From Hydrogenophaga sp. (GTDB lineage: Bacteria; Pseudomonadota; Gammaproteobacteria; Burkholderiales; Burkholderiaceae_C), in NCBI GenBank assembly GCA_018333605.1, contig JAGXSV010000083.1, positions 91,654 to 155,653 of the forward strand: DNA of 64,000 bases, given 5' to 3'. Of the stretch, positions 26,558 through 35,727 are shown one piece after another (the stretch's first letter is position 1; each line of letters starts with the position of its first letter). Both the position numbers and the translations under genes were made by a program. Below the pieces are notes generated by a model. That model saw nothing but the letters and a program-made list of their open reading frames with translations, was not told where the DNA came from and did no database searches.

Positions 26558-26914
26558 TCAAAGCGGGTACTTGAACGCGACCAAACACTCTTTGTTGCAC
26601 CAGCGGCCGAGCTGACGAAACGCGGCGACGTAGTAGCGAACGGTCGAATCACTGTAGCCCTCTTCCTGGAGATTCCTCAATAGCGCCAGGACGTGCTCGG
26701 CACCAAGCTGCGCGACATCATCCAGGTGGTGCCCCAGGGCCCAGATCCGCGAGACGCCTCTGATCAGCGTCTTTTCGATGGTGACCAGCCTGTCTTTGGA
26801 AATCGAACGTCCGTGTTTACGCTTGCCACCACGGCTGACAGCCATCGTCACCGATCGAAGTAGCCGGCCCTGTCGTTCTGCTGGGTTGTGAGTATTTGTG
26901 GACACCACACTCAT
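26558..26914 (-). CDS. Short protein resembling a tyrosine-recombinase core-binding domain
   Basis: A 118-aa protein: a basic N-terminus (SRGGKRKHGRSISKDRLVTIEK), then helices like an integrase SAM-like domain (LDDVAQLGAEHVLALLRNLQEEGYSDSTVRYYVAAFRQLGRWC). The catalytic domain (R..HxxR..Y) is absent, so it is a remnant or a stand-alone DNA-binding protein. It lies just downstream of the secretion cluster. Confidence 0.45.
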   Translation of the reverse strand: MSVVSTNTHNPAERQGRLLRSVTMAVSRGGKRKHGRSISKDRLVTIEKTLIRGVSRIWALGHHLDDVAQLGAEHVLALLRNLQEEGYSDSTVRYYVAAFRQLGRWCNKECLVAFKYPL

Positions 26915-26990
26915 ATCTGATCGCAAGGCGATTAGTCAAGATCCCTCGGTTCGTAGCAGGTGCCACTGACTTCAAGGAAGCCAGAGCCTT

Positions 26991-27335
26991 CTATCGCCTT
27001 GTCCGGACCACCGTCAATGGCAACCGCCTCCACCGTCTCTCGATGAGAATGCGAAGCTCAGATGCCGACAGGAGCTCGCCGGGCTTGACAACGAGGTACG
27101 CGCCATCCGGAACTGCCTGCACCTGGCGTCCACTTTGATCGATCACTTGATCAACGACGACCCCCTTCTCCGGGACCAGGTATAGCGTTCCGTCTGCGGC
27201 CATCCAAGAGGTGGAGATGTCCTCCGGGGCAGGCAGAAAGGTCACTCCCTCATACTGCGGTTGTCGGGAGGCACATCCGCCGAGAGCAAGCGAGGCGACC
27301 AGCACAACTACGTAAAGGCCATTCGTCTGCTTCAT
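26991..27335 (-). CDS. Small lipoprotein at the end of the secretion cluster
   Basis: A 114-aa protein with lipoprotein signal LVASLALGGC. The mature part is beta-rich (GTLYLVPEKGVVVDQVIDQSG, VPDGAYLVVKPGELLSASEL). The ATG overlaps the VirB10 stop (ATGA), so it belongs to the operon. It may stabilise the outer-membrane core as VirB7 or TraV-type lipoproteins do; this is inferred from position. Confidence 0.6.
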   Translation of the reverse strand: MKQTNGLYVVVLVASLALGGCASRQPQYEGVTFLPAPEDISTSWMAADGTLYLVPEKGVVVDQVIDQSGRQVQAVPDGAYLVVKPGELLSASELRILIERRWRRLPLTVVRTRR

Positions 27336-28645
27336 GGGTAGCTCCCCCGTTGCCGTGCCATGTAGGGTTCCATTTCCACATCTCTCGTCAATGTGAGAGT
27401 GAATGGCGTTCCGATTTCGACAGTCCCTGTCGGAGGAATGCGAACGTTCTTTGCAATCGTTGCATCAATGACCTGCGAAAGCGCGGAACCCATGATGTTC
27501 CCTGCCGTCTGGCGACCTCCATCGGCTCCGGTCACAACCGTGATGTTGCGATCGTCTCTGGGCAGAAGGTAGGAGCTGGCCCCAACAACCAGTGCGGTTC
27601 CGAACATCTCCCAGAAGTGGTTGTTGATCTTGGCCGGCATTCCCGTCGCACCGGCCTCATCCCCGGCTGGGGCGCCACTCAACGCAAACGATTTGCCGTT
27701 CGGCAGGCGCAAGCGCGTACAAGCAGCAAGAATGACCTTCTGACCTTGATGCAGGTTCGAGTCGTATCGACAGGTCACTTCGCTGCCTCTGGGCACCAAA
27801 AGCACCTTCTGGGAAACGGAGTCATATAGGTCTGCGGTGACTCGCGCGGTGATCATTCCAGGCAACTCTGAGTTCAAAGCTCGGGTCAGAACTGTGCGAA
27901 CGATCGTTCCCTCGTAGAGCGTGGCAGGCATACGTGCCGCCTGAAGTTGCGTCGGACTTCCAATGCTCCCGTCACCCGCGTGGTCAGCGAGAAATCGCGT
28001 GTGAGAGGATCTTCCATCCCCAGAACTCGCTGCGCGGACCATCATCCCGGCAGGTCCAGCCGACCCGGGTCCAAGTGCACCTGAGGAAAGATCCTCGATC
28101 AGTCGCGACTGCTGCTCAAGGGCCGCTGCTCGCGTCCTTTGCTGATCCTCAATGAGCCGCTCTATCTCCGCGCGTGGATCGTTGCGCTGCGGTTGTTGAG
28201 TACGGCGGGCGCTGTTGCGCAACTCCACATCTGATGCAGCCATCGGCGACAGAAGGGCCAGCTGTATGCGTTCATCGACCTCCTCCGAGGGCGCTTGTTG
28301 TACCGGCCGCTCGGGAGGAGCTTCCGGGTACTCAGGGACAGCAAACGGCGTGGGTGGGCGCTGCAGGTTGTCCACCAGGTCGGAAACCAGGTCTGTTGGT
28401 TGCGGCTCGGGCACGGCCTGCTTGCCCTTATCGCCAGACGTTGGCCAAAGCACAAAGACCAACAAGCCAACTGCCATCACCCCTACAGCAAGGGTTCTGA
28501 GGTTGCGTGCCGGCATGCCCGTTTGCAGCTTGGCGTCTTCTACGTCCTCATGCGCCTCAAACACCATCCCGGGCCCGCTATCCCGTGTGCTCTCCGCTTC
28601 GAGAGGATTGGTCTTTGCCTCCGGCATTGCTCGGCGGTTGCTCAT
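27332..28645 (-). CDS. virB10: VirB10/TrbI-type secretion channel protein
   Basis: A 437-aa protein with a cytoplasmic N-terminus, one membrane helix at about 48-66 (LAVGVMAVGLLVFVLWP), a proline-rich periplasmic stretch, and a C-terminal TrbI domain. The domain includes LYEGTIVRTVLTRALNSELPGMITARVT, LVPRGSEVTCRYDS and NHFWEMFGTALVVGASSYLLP, with the antenna region near the last. It spans both membranes and links energy use to channel opening. It starts 6 bases after the VirB9 stop. Confidence 0.9.
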   Translation of the reverse strand: MSNRRAMPEAKTNPLEAESTRDSGPGMVFEAHEDVEDAKLQTGMPARNLRTLAVGVMAVGLLVFVLWPTSGDKGKQAVPEPQPTDLVSDLVDNLQRPPTPFAVPEYPEAPPERPVQQAPSEEVDERIQLALLSPMAASDVELRNSARRTQQPQRNDPRAEIERLIEDQQRTRAAALEQQSRLIEDLSSGALGPGSAGPAGMMVRAASSGDGRSSHTRFLADHAGDGSIGSPTQLQAARMPATLYEGTIVRTVLTRALNSELPGMITARVTADLYDSVSQKVLLVPRGSEVTCRYDSNLHQGQKVILAACTRLRLPNGKSFALSGAPAGDEAGATGMPAKINNHFWEMFGTALVVGASSYLLPRDDRNITVVTGADGGRQTAGNIMGSALSQVIDATIAKNVRIPPTGTVEIGTPFTLTLTRDVEMEPYMARQRGSYP

Positions 28646-28651
28646 GGCTCT

Positions 28652-29470
28652 TCAGTCCTTGGTGACGCGCACTTGCATGCGCTTTCCGATCTGCAGCATC
28701 CATACAGGATGCACCCTGTCGATGATCAAGACGTCGCGATCACGAATGCTCTTGCGGTCCGCCACGGTGTAGTTGATCGGCATGAGCGACTCCTTTCCAC
28801 GCTCATTGGCTTCAACCATGAATACCGCAGGGAGGTCCTGAATGCCAGGCGGCATTCGGATCCATGTCTTCACACCATCGGTATAGGCATGCATCCGCTG
28901 AAGGTCTGGATCGGTTGAGTGAACCTTGTAGAAGCTCAGCTCGGACGGATCCAAGCTATCGTCGCTGAGCTGGTGTGACGCTTTGACGCGCTCTTGGGCC
29001 TCGCTGTGGGCTTGATCGGCCTGCGCCTTGCGCTCGGCGCGGATTCGCACCGCCTCCTCTTGATCCGGGTACGAGAACACGGCCTTCTGTATGCGCTCAT
29101 CAGGCTTGGATGTTGCCCGAAGCTCGAACTGGTAGGTTCGTCGATCTGTGACAAGACTCAGCGATGTCACCGTATCGGGCACGGTAGCCTTGATGTAGAG
29201 GTTCTTCTCGTTCCCCTCCACTCTCCAACGCACTTTGTCGCCGATCCGCGGAATTTCAATGAGCTCCTCGTCATGAGCGAGTGCAATGTGGGTGTGCATA
29301 CCCACCGTGACATTGAGTCGGAAGACCACATCGGGCGTGTATGCAAAGGTGACGATGCGACTGTCCAGATTGCCAGGTGTTGGCACGGCAATCGAGGAGA
29401 CCGTTTGTCCACTGGCACCAATCGAGGCCAGAGATAGAGCTGCTGCGACAAAGAAATGGAGCTTTTTCAC
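28652..29470 (-). CDS. virB9: VirB9/TrbG-type outer-membrane core protein (GTG start)
   Basis: A 272-aa exported protein with signal peptide (LHFFVAAALSLASIGASGQ), N-terminal LDSRIVTFAYTPDVVFRLNVTVG, and C-terminal TWIRMPPGIQDLPAVFMVEANERGKESLMPINYTV, the CagX/VirB9 pattern. The GTG start overlaps the VirB8 stop (GTGA). Together with VirB10 and a small lipoprotein it would form the outer-membrane ring of the mating channel. Confidence 0.9.
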   Translation of the reverse strand: MKKLHFFVAAALSLASIGASGQTVSSIAVPTPGNLDSRIVTFAYTPDVVFRLNVTVGMHTHIALAHDEELIEIPRIGDKVRWRVEGNEKNLYIKATVPDTVTSLSLVTDRRTYQFELRATSKPDERIQKAVFSYPDQEEAVRIRAERKAQADQAHSEAQERVKASHQLSDDSLDPSELSFYKVHSTDPDLQRMHAYTDGVKTWIRMPPGIQDLPAVFMVEANERGKESLMPINYTVADRKSIRDRDVLIIDRVHPVWMLQIGKRMQVRVTKD

Positions 29471-30147
29471 TTGTTATCCTCGGAAATGCTGAAGTTCATG
29501 GCCGCCAGGCCCTCGGGGTTCCTGAAAACATCGTCCCTGGTCTTGTGGCCGATCTGCACCAGGGTGACCGTCATTGCGAACGACTTGACAACTGGTGACA
29601 CGTTGGCAGCCGCTCTCGACGTGAGCTCGTACCGCACCAGATACGTGTTCGCTGCTACTTTGTTGACCGACCGGCGGCGGTACTCGCGGACGTAAAGCGG
29701 ATAGCGCGCGAGCAAGGACGGTGGGTTGTTGTCGGGGGCTTGAAGGTAAGCTTTGATCTGATCAAGAGCTACGCCAACAGAGCGCTGCTGCAAACTTTCG
29801 ACGTTTCGCTGCCAAATGGCGGGCGTGATCTCTGTCATCAACGCGGCATAGTTGGACGCCCACGCCATCTTGGTGTCCTCGTCGGGTTCAAACCGCGCAG
29901 CCTGACCAACGACCTGCAACTGACCGCTCGTATCCTTTGCAACCTGCATGACGTGCACCTCCTGCTTCAGGAGTACCGTTATGAGCCCGGTCATGATCAG
30001 GATACAAAGTGCGAGCGAGCCCATCGCCACAAGCTTCCATGCGCCCTTCTGGACGGCTTCACCAGAGCCACGCTCGAAGTAGGCTCTCACAGCAGCCTCT
30101 TCCATTGGGCCAGGGACATGATCAGTTGTTCGACTCTTCTTCGCCAT
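29467..30147 (-). CDS. virB8: VirB8/TrbF-type inner-membrane protein
   Basis: A 226-aa protein with one N-terminal membrane helix (LVAMGSLALCILIMTGLITVLL near 45) and a periplasmic NTF2-like domain (AYLQAPDNNPPSLLARYPLYVREYRRRSVNKVAANTYLVRYEL). VirB8 nucleates assembly of the secretion channel. The gene is coupled to virB9. Confidence 0.88.
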   Translation of the reverse strand: MAKKSRTTDHVPGPMEEAAVRAYFERGSGEAVQKGAWKLVAMGSLALCILIMTGLITVLLKQEVHVMQVAKDTSGQLQVVGQAARFEPDEDTKMAWASNYAALMTEITPAIWQRNVESLQQRSVGVALDQIKAYLQAPDNNPPSLLARYPLYVREYRRRSVNKVAANTYLVRYELTSRAAANVSPVVKSFAMTVTLVQIGHKTRDDVFRNPEGLAAMNFSISEDNK

Positions 30148-30256
30148 GATTGGATTCTGAGGATGCGGCGTTGCTATTGCAGAGCGAATGAGCCTCCTGG
30201 AGGCAACTCATTCGAACTCGAAGGTTGGTCGTCGCACAGATATGGTCGTGCCCTGT

Positions 30257-30652
30257 TCACCAGATCTTCACGAATCCATCTGGCACAGGAGCTGCGCTGG
30301 GAAGTCCTCCATCGTGGGCTTCAACAGGCTGATCTCCGGGGCTCCGATCGTTCATTCGAGCGTCGACAGACCGAGGCGAACCACGCCCCTCAGCAGCTCT
30401 TTCATAGACACCCCGATCGAACCGGCCCACGCGCTCCCGTCGATGCAAGGCGTCAACCTTTTCGGTGGTCGTCTCATGCGGCCTGATCGATGCACGGCAA
30501 ATCTCGTTTGCCCTATGGGCTCCCAGAGTGTTTTGCCAGATCAACGCGGCCTGGACTTCGCCCTGGGCACCTTGAACACACTGAATCTTCGATTGCGCCA
30601 TGGCGGCAGCCGGAGCCAGCACCAACGACATCACGCACAACAAGGTTTTCAT
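30257..30652 (-). CDS. Small exported protein in the VirB7 position
   Basis: A 131-aa protein with a clean signal peptide (LLCVMSLVLAPAAAMAQS) and a Cys-containing, Arg-rich mature part (ALIWQNTLGAHRANEICRASIRP). There is no lipobox, unlike classical VirB7. Its place between virB6 and virB8 suggests a role in the same machine. AGAGGCG precedes the ATG. Confidence 0.55.
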   Translation of the reverse strand: MKTLLCVMSLVLAPAAAMAQSKIQCVQGAQGEVQAALIWQNTLGAHRANEICRASIRPHETTTEKVDALHRRERVGRFDRGVYERAAEGRGSPRSVDARMNDRSPGDQPVEAHDGGLPSAAPVPDGFVKIW

Positions 30653-30686
30653 ATCGCCTCTTTCAATTGATGGATTCGCAATTGCA

Positions 30687-31757
30687 TCACCGCGGCGTCA
30701 AACTGCTGATCCGCCCATAACCAGCCTGGACGTTGGCTGCCGCGGACCTCACGCCTCCTGCCGCTGCACGCGCGTGGTTCACTGGATTTGCCGCCGAACC
30801 AATTGCCCTGCTATCGATTGCCCTGCCTGCACCAGTCCTCCCGGGGAAGATCGCGTCCGTGATTCCAGGTATCGCCTCAAACAGCTTCGCAAGTCCCGCC
30901 GCCACCATTGCGATCCCAAGAGCAATAGCAGCCGTACTGCCACCTCCCAACTGCTGGAAGGCAGGGCTAAAGATTCCCGCTAGCAAGCGAAGAACCACGA
31001 CAGCGGTGACGGTGAGAAATGCCGATCCAACAAGGAAGTTCAACCATTGTTGGAACCACTGCCTGGTAAACGAACTTGCCACTGTTGCGCACATCACAGG
31101 CCCGACAACAATGCCGACGCCCAAGAAGATGGGGCCCATGATGAAGACCCCCATGATCGAGCTCAGTGACTTCAGGAGAAAGTAAGCGGCGATGGCCAGC
31201 ACCAACAAGGCGAAGATCCCCTCAAGGAGCACCTCTGCAAATCGCCAGTTGAACTCTGCTTGTCGGCCGATATTCGAGAAGACAGACGCGACCGACGAGG
31301 CGATCGATTGAATGAACTCGCGGAAGGTGTTTCCCACATTCAGTCCGACCGCGTTCATGGTGCCCATGGCCATTCCGTAAACGGTATCAACCAGGACGAC
31401 AAAGCTTCGAATGAGCATCAGTGCGATGATCCCGAACAGCAACGCCTCAACTGCCGCCGGCACAACGGGCTTCTTCTCAAGCATTGCCAGCATGACGCCC
31501 CAGATCAGGCTGATAAGCGTTAGCGCCCCTGCCAGGCCAGTAGCCAGGCCCTGCAGCCCTCCTGACAATCCGACGGCGCTGTCCTTCACCCTGTCCGAGA
31601 AGTCTGTTCCGATCACCGCGTTGACGGTGTTCTGAAACGTGAGCGCAATTGTCTCAAGAATGGACGTTTCCGCCGGCTGCGCATAGGCCGCAAAAGGGAT
31701 TGCGACCAATGGCAGCAAACACGCCCACCTCAAGCTGATGCTCATGCGCAACTGCAT
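30687..31757 (-). CDS. virB6: VirB6/TrbL-type polytopic membrane protein
   Basis: A 356-aa protein with a signal-like start and several hydrophobic helices (GLATGLAGALTLISLIWGVMLAML, VEALLFGIIALMLIRSFVVLV, YFLLKSLSSIMGVFIMGPIFLGVGIVVGPV, GSAFLTVTAVVVLRLLAGI). The C-terminal Ala/Ser/Arg-rich tail is soluble. It would form the inner-membrane pore. The ATG lies 11 bases after the virB5 stop. Confidence 0.87.
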   Translation of the reverse strand: MQLRMSISLRWACLLPLVAIPFAAYAQPAETSILETIALTFQNTVNAVIGTDFSDRVKDSAVGLSGGLQGLATGLAGALTLISLIWGVMLAMLEKKPVVPAAVEALLFGIIALMLIRSFVVLVDTVYGMAMGTMNAVGLNVGNTFREFIQSIASSVASVFSNIGRQAEFNWRFAEVLLEGIFALLVLAIAAYFLLKSLSSIMGVFIMGPIFLGVGIVVGPVMCATVASSFTRQWFQQWLNFLVGSAFLTVTAVVVLRLLAGIFSPAFQQLGGGSTAAIALGIAMVAAGLAKLFEAIPGITDAIFPGRTGAGRAIDSRAIGSAANPVNHARAAAGGVRSAAANVQAGYGRISSLTPR

Positions 31758-31768
31758 TTGGCTGTACC

Positions 31769-32512
31769 TCAGCGCTGTCCACCACCAAGGCCGCGGATGA
31801 TGCTCTGATCGCGCCGCAACGCCTCTTGCTGTCGCTCCCGCGCCTCCTTGTACCCCTGCTCTTGCTTGGCGCGATCGTCGTACTGGCGTTGACGCTCCTG
31901 CCCTGCATCTCTGGTGGTGGCCGACATCATGGCCAGCACCGCTTGCTGCTGCTGGATCAGCACACCCACAGAGTTCGCTGTTGCCTGGACAGCTTGCGTC
32001 ACCCCTTCAACCATCGGCATACTGGCGGTGATTTCCTGGTGCGCATCGAAGGCCTTGCCGACTTGGTCTTCGGCGAGCTTCGCGGAGTCGTACAAGGACT
32101 TGGCTGCAGTGTCTCCCACTTGCCGGCGGCGCTCGATGTGCTCCAGAAACTCCCTGAACGATGTGTACCGGCTGGTGGCAAAGGCCCCCCCGAGGTTGTC
32201 GTAGGTGGCCTTCGCACTGCGCAGTGCACCATTCAGGTTGTCTGCCGCTTTCACCAGATCGATCAGCTGCTTCATCTCTTGTGACTTGCTCAGCTGATCG
32301 ATCAACGGAAAGTCGTTCATCGTCTGTTTGATATCCTCAACAAGCTGCTTCCCCTCAATCACTGTCGACGCGGTCGACTCGATGGCGGTGATCAGGTTCT
32401 GAGATAGGTTGGTGACATCGATCACCGGCATCCCGATCGAGTGGGCCTGAAGATGAATCGAGCCAAAGCAAACGGAGACGATGCTGGCAATGAAAGTGCG
32501 ACGGTTCGACAT
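31769..32512 (-). CDS. virB5: VirB5/TrbJ-type minor pilus protein
   Basis: A 247-aa exported helical protein: signal segment TFIASIVSVCFGSIHLQAHS, then IPVIDV-like GMPVIDVTNLSQNLI and long helices with heptad-like spacing, ending in a Gln/Arg-rich tail. VirB5/TrbJ proteins sit at the pilus tip or periplasmic channel. It starts 2 bases after the virB4 stop; the preceding longer frame overlaps virB4 and is rejected. Confidence 0.82.
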   Translation of the reverse strand: MSNRRTFIASIVSVCFGSIHLQAHSIGMPVIDVTNLSQNLITAIESTASTVIEGKQLVEDIKQTMNDFPLIDQLSKSQEMKQLIDLVKAADNLNGALRSAKATYDNLGGAFATSRYTSFREFLEHIERRRQVGDTAAKSLYDSAKLAEDQVGKAFDAHQEITASMPMVEGVTQAVQATANSVGVLIQQQQAVLAMMSATTRDAGQERQRQYDDRAKQEQGYKEARERQQEALRRDQSIIRGLGGGQR

Positions 32513-32514
32513 GA

Positions 32515-35079
32515 TTAAATCCTCTGTGCTTGCTTGATGTAACTGGCTCTCCAGTTCGGATCGCCCTCTTCCTTGAGTCTGTCCAGAAGATCCTGGAACT
32601 TCGGCTCTGACCGAATGAGGGCCAAGGTATCCTGGCCGAAATTCGTTCGCAGAACTCGGCAAATGTTGCCGGCAATTCGTAGGTAATCGCGCTGAGGTCT
32701 GAGGCTTCCGATCATCGACACCTGGTCGTCGGTTAGGCCGAACATCTGCTTGTAGAGGGCGCGATGGCTTTCAAGCTTCGGGTTGGCCCCAAGAAGAATG
32801 TTCGGAATGTTGTCGGTCAGGGTCGCTCGAATGGACTCGCTGTCAACACCAGTGACGGACTCGGGAGACTGAACAGTCAACCAGACGAACGCGTTCTTCT
32901 TTCGGAACGTCTTCAGCCAGTCATCAATGCCGGCCAGGAATGACGGATTGGAGAGTGCAAAGCTCGCTTCCTCAACATAGATAAACGTCGGCTTCCCAGT
33001 CAACATCCTTGAGATGGAGCTGAATGCATGATCGAGGAACGCGCGCCCGAGGCGATCGACCTTCATGATCTCCTTCATCTCGATGCACGTCCACTTTGCC
33101 AACGAAAGCTGATCCACATCGGATCCGAAGTAGCCATAGGGACCTTGCTCGACCCACTCATGGAGCTTCACTTGTATGTCAGAACTCAGCAATGACCACA
33201 CAGTATTGAGGCTCGCCTCTTGGTGCTCCGAATCTGCCACTGCCTTGATCTTGTCGAAGATGTCGGCACGATCCGCCGCTGTCAGCCTCTCTCCGCTTTC
33301 CTCAACCCGTCGAATGATGAACTCTCTGGCTTGCACCTGTTCAAGTTCGCCACGTCGAATGTGAGCCATAGGATTGAGTCGCATCCCCCGCTTCAGATCA
33401 AGATGTGTTCCTCCAACCAGATTGGTTATGATCCGGCAGGAATAATCACGATCAAAGATGACCACCTGGGCATCTGGATAACGCGAAAAATGCGCAAGGC
33501 AGTAGTTGACGAACGTCGTCTTGCCGCCTCCCGTTGGCATCACCAGCAGCGCGTGTCCAACCTGCTTCACAAAGGGGTCGAAGTTGACTTCGGTGCCAAA
33601 CCTTGACGTGAATGTTGCCAAGGGCGGCATAGGCCTGGAGTAGACCTCGCTGAGATGCGTGGAAGCGCGATCTCCGGGAAACACGCTACACATTGGCAGC
33701 ATGTGACTCACAATCTCGTTGTTGGCCAGCATCAGTCGCTGGTTGTGCGCCCACTGGCCTGGGATCGTTGAGAGAAGGGCCGCCTTCAGGCCAATTCGTT
33801 CACGGATGTTCGGAAGGCCCCCAATCTCCTTGAGAACGGCAGAGCATGCTTGTTGAGCCGCTTGTGCCGACTCGCCAAAGAAGGTGATGGAGGTTGAGTG
33901 CAACGAGAATCCAAGCTGCTCCGCGGTTTGCCTGCGCATGGCCTCGACGCACTCCGCATAAAGGTCCGCTTTGCCCGGATCAACTTCGGGCTCCACGCCC
34001 CGCAGAAATGCAGCGACTCGCTGCGACAGCGTGCTCTGCGTCATCCTGTAGTAGCGCGCATGTTCGTCCACGATCGCACGCGCGTGGTCATAGCTCATGC
34101 AGTGCAAAACATGCACCAACCGAAACTCGGCCTGAGCAGCCATCAACTTGGTCATCGATTCGATGTTGCCGGGATAGCCGCTTAGAGACACCATCGTTCC
34201 GTAGAGCGTGCGGTTCGTGCCCTGCACTGCAAACACTTCACGCCCAATCTTGACGTCAGCCGTCGCAAGGGTCGCGTCCAGCATAGATGAGGGCCTTGGC
34301 TCAACGCGGCACTCATTTGTCAGCGTCGGAGCCGCCATGCGAAGCAACGCCGAGTCCAATTCCCAGCCCGTCAGACGTTTGAATCTTGCAACGGTGTGGG
34401 TCGCCACATAGGCGGCCATTGACTCCTGGGCAATTTCAATATTCGAGTCAAGCTGCCGAGCGTCGTGCAGCACGGCCGAGCGAACGTTGCTGGACGGATT
34501 CAGACTTGTGAGAACGGCTTTGCCAAAGCTGGCTCCGTCTTCACTCATCTTCCTGCGGACGTTCTCCATAAAGGCGTACACACCAGTGTCGCCCGTGTAC
34601 GAAATGAAGACATAGGTCTTGAGGGTGTAGACCGCTTTGCTCTCGTAGGTCCTTCTGCGCAGATCTTCGAGAAGCGTGACCACCTCGTTCGTCGCCAGCT
34701 CTTCCCATTTCTCCGGTTCCGTCTTCAGGCGCTTGTCTGTGACGAACCAAAGATAGAAGCGCTCATCCAGCTTGTCCATCGACTGCTGCATCTCCTTGTA
34801 GGCCTGCATCAGTCGATACTGGCTGTCCTCGTCAATGTCGACGCCTTCAAACTCGAAGGCGGCCAGCAGGCTGCCATCTTTGCACAGCACCATGTCAGGC
34901 GTTACATGCACCATCCACGGAAGGTGCTCGGAGAGACGGCCGTCATCACCGGTAAGTGGACTTCGGGCACGAACTCTTGAAAATGCAGCTGCTGTCACGA
35001 TTCGAGGAGCGTGGTTCAGTTGATAGGAATTCCGTTGCCGAAGCCACCTGGACGGGACATCCACGTCTCGCCATGGCAC
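32515..35079 (-). CDS. virB4: VirB4/TrbE-type secretion ATPase
   Basis: An 854-aa ATPase with an N-terminal CagE domain (HLPWMVHVTPDMVLCKDGSLLAAFEFEG) and a C-terminal motor: Walker A VMPTGGGKTTF near 510, VVIFDRDYSCR, and Walker B PTFIYVEEASFAL near 690. The motor energises pilus assembly and DNA transfer. The first ATG gives a 64-base overlap with virB3, so the true start may be a later codon in that stretch. Confidence 0.92.
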   Translation of the reverse strand: MPWRDVDVPSRWLRQRNSYQLNHAPRIVTAAAFSRVRARSPLTGDDGRLSEHLPWMVHVTPDMVLCKDGSLLAAFEFEGVDIDEDSQYRLMQAYKEMQQSMDKLDERFYLWFVTDKRLKTEPEKWEELATNEVVTLLEDLRRRTYESKAVYTLKTYVFISYTGDTGVYAFMENVRRKMSEDGASFGKAVLTSLNPSSNVRSAVLHDARQLDSNIEIAQESMAAYVATHTVARFKRLTGWELDSALLRMAAPTLTNECRVEPRPSSMLDATLATADVKIGREVFAVQGTNRTLYGTMVSLSGYPGNIESMTKLMAAQAEFRLVHVLHCMSYDHARAIVDEHARYYRMTQSTLSQRVAAFLRGVEPEVDPGKADLYAECVEAMRRQTAEQLGFSLHSTSITFFGESAQAAQQACSAVLKEIGGLPNIRERIGLKAALLSTIPGQWAHNQRLMLANNEIVSHMLPMCSVFPGDRASTHLSEVYSRPMPPLATFTSRFGTEVNFDPFVKQVGHALLVMPTGGGKTTFVNYCLAHFSRYPDAQVVIFDRDYSCRIITNLVGGTHLDLKRGMRLNPMAHIRRGELEQVQAREFIIRRVEESGERLTAADRADIFDKIKAVADSEHQEASLNTVWSLLSSDIQVKLHEWVEQGPYGYFGSDVDQLSLAKWTCIEMKEIMKVDRLGRAFLDHAFSSISRMLTGKPTFIYVEEASFALSNPSFLAGIDDWLKTFRKKNAFVWLTVQSPESVTGVDSESIRATLTDNIPNILLGANPKLESHRALYKQMFGLTDDQVSMIGSLRPQRDYLRIAGNICRVLRTNFGQDTLALIRSEPKFQDLLDRLKEEGDPNWRASYIKQAQRI

Positions 35080-35354
35080 GGAGATCCTGCATGCAGATTG
35101 TTTGGCACCACCTCATGAACGAGGTAGAGAGCCATGATCTGGGGGTCCTTGCGAAAGAACCAGGTAAGTCCCCCGTGCACAGTTGCCGCTATGGGTAACG
35201 CCAGGAGTCCCCAGGGCATGCCAATGGCGATGGCAAAGAGGGCTGTGATGGACCAGATCATGGTCGCCGTCTTCGCGCCTACACCTGCCGTGATTCGCGG
35301 CCGGCGCAGGGCCGGGTAGTCAGCAAGCTCCTTGGCGACGTCTGATCTGTTCAT
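35016..35354 (-). CDS. virB3: VirB3/TrbD-type membrane protein
   Basis: A 112-aa protein (ELADYPALRRPRITAGVGAKT) with a hydrophobic pair (TMIWSITALFAIAIGMPWGLLALPIAATVHG) followed by FRKDPQIMALYLVHEV. This matches VirB3, which works with VirB4 in pilin handling. It starts 4 bases after the virB2 stop. Confidence 0.88.
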   Translation of the reverse strand: MNRSDVAKELADYPALRRPRITAGVGAKTATMIWSITALFAIAIGMPWGLLALPIAATVHGGLTWFFRKDPQIMALYLVHEVVPNNLHAGSPCHGETWMSRPGGFGNGIPIN

Positions 35355-35358
35355 GTCT

Positions 35359-35727
35359 TCAGATCGCGCAGTTGCTGGTCAAGCCCGTGAGCCCGATCAG
35401 GTACGGAGCGGCCACCAGAATGACGCAGCCGATGATCACGTACATGATGATGTCGCCAACCACCGAGCTCTTGATGAAGAACGAGTTCAGCACGAACAAG
35501 ACGATGGCGATGATCGCGGCCACGGTCGCAATTTGCTTGAGAAACCCAGCAAACTGGCACAGGCCGCGTGTCGCCGCGGCTGCATCCTGTGCCAACGCCG
35601 GCGCCGCATAGAGCAGTGCAACCGCAAGAAACGGGAAGATTGCCCAGCGCCAGAATGACGCAGACTGCCTCCCCGAGCTTGAAAGTTCAGTCTTCCCGGT
35701 AGTCGTATTCGAGGTCATATTCACCAC
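35359..35727 (-). CDS. virB2: VirB2/TrbC-type pilin
   Basis: A 122-aa prepilin with a long signal region (WAIFPFLAVALLYAAPALAQ) and two hydrophobic helices (FLKQIATVAAIIAIVLFVLNSFF, IIMYVIIGCVILVAAPYLIGLTG). AAGGAG lies about 6-9 bases before a GTG pair; ATG at 35718 is the alternative. The start overlaps the end of virB11 by about 40 bases. Confidence 0.85.
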   Translation of the reverse strand: MVNMTSNTTTGKTELSSSGRQSASFWRWAIFPFLAVALLYAAPALAQDAAAATRGLCQFAGFLKQIATVAAIIAIVLFVLNSFFIKSSVVGDIIMYVIIGCVILVAAPYLIGLTGLTSNCAI

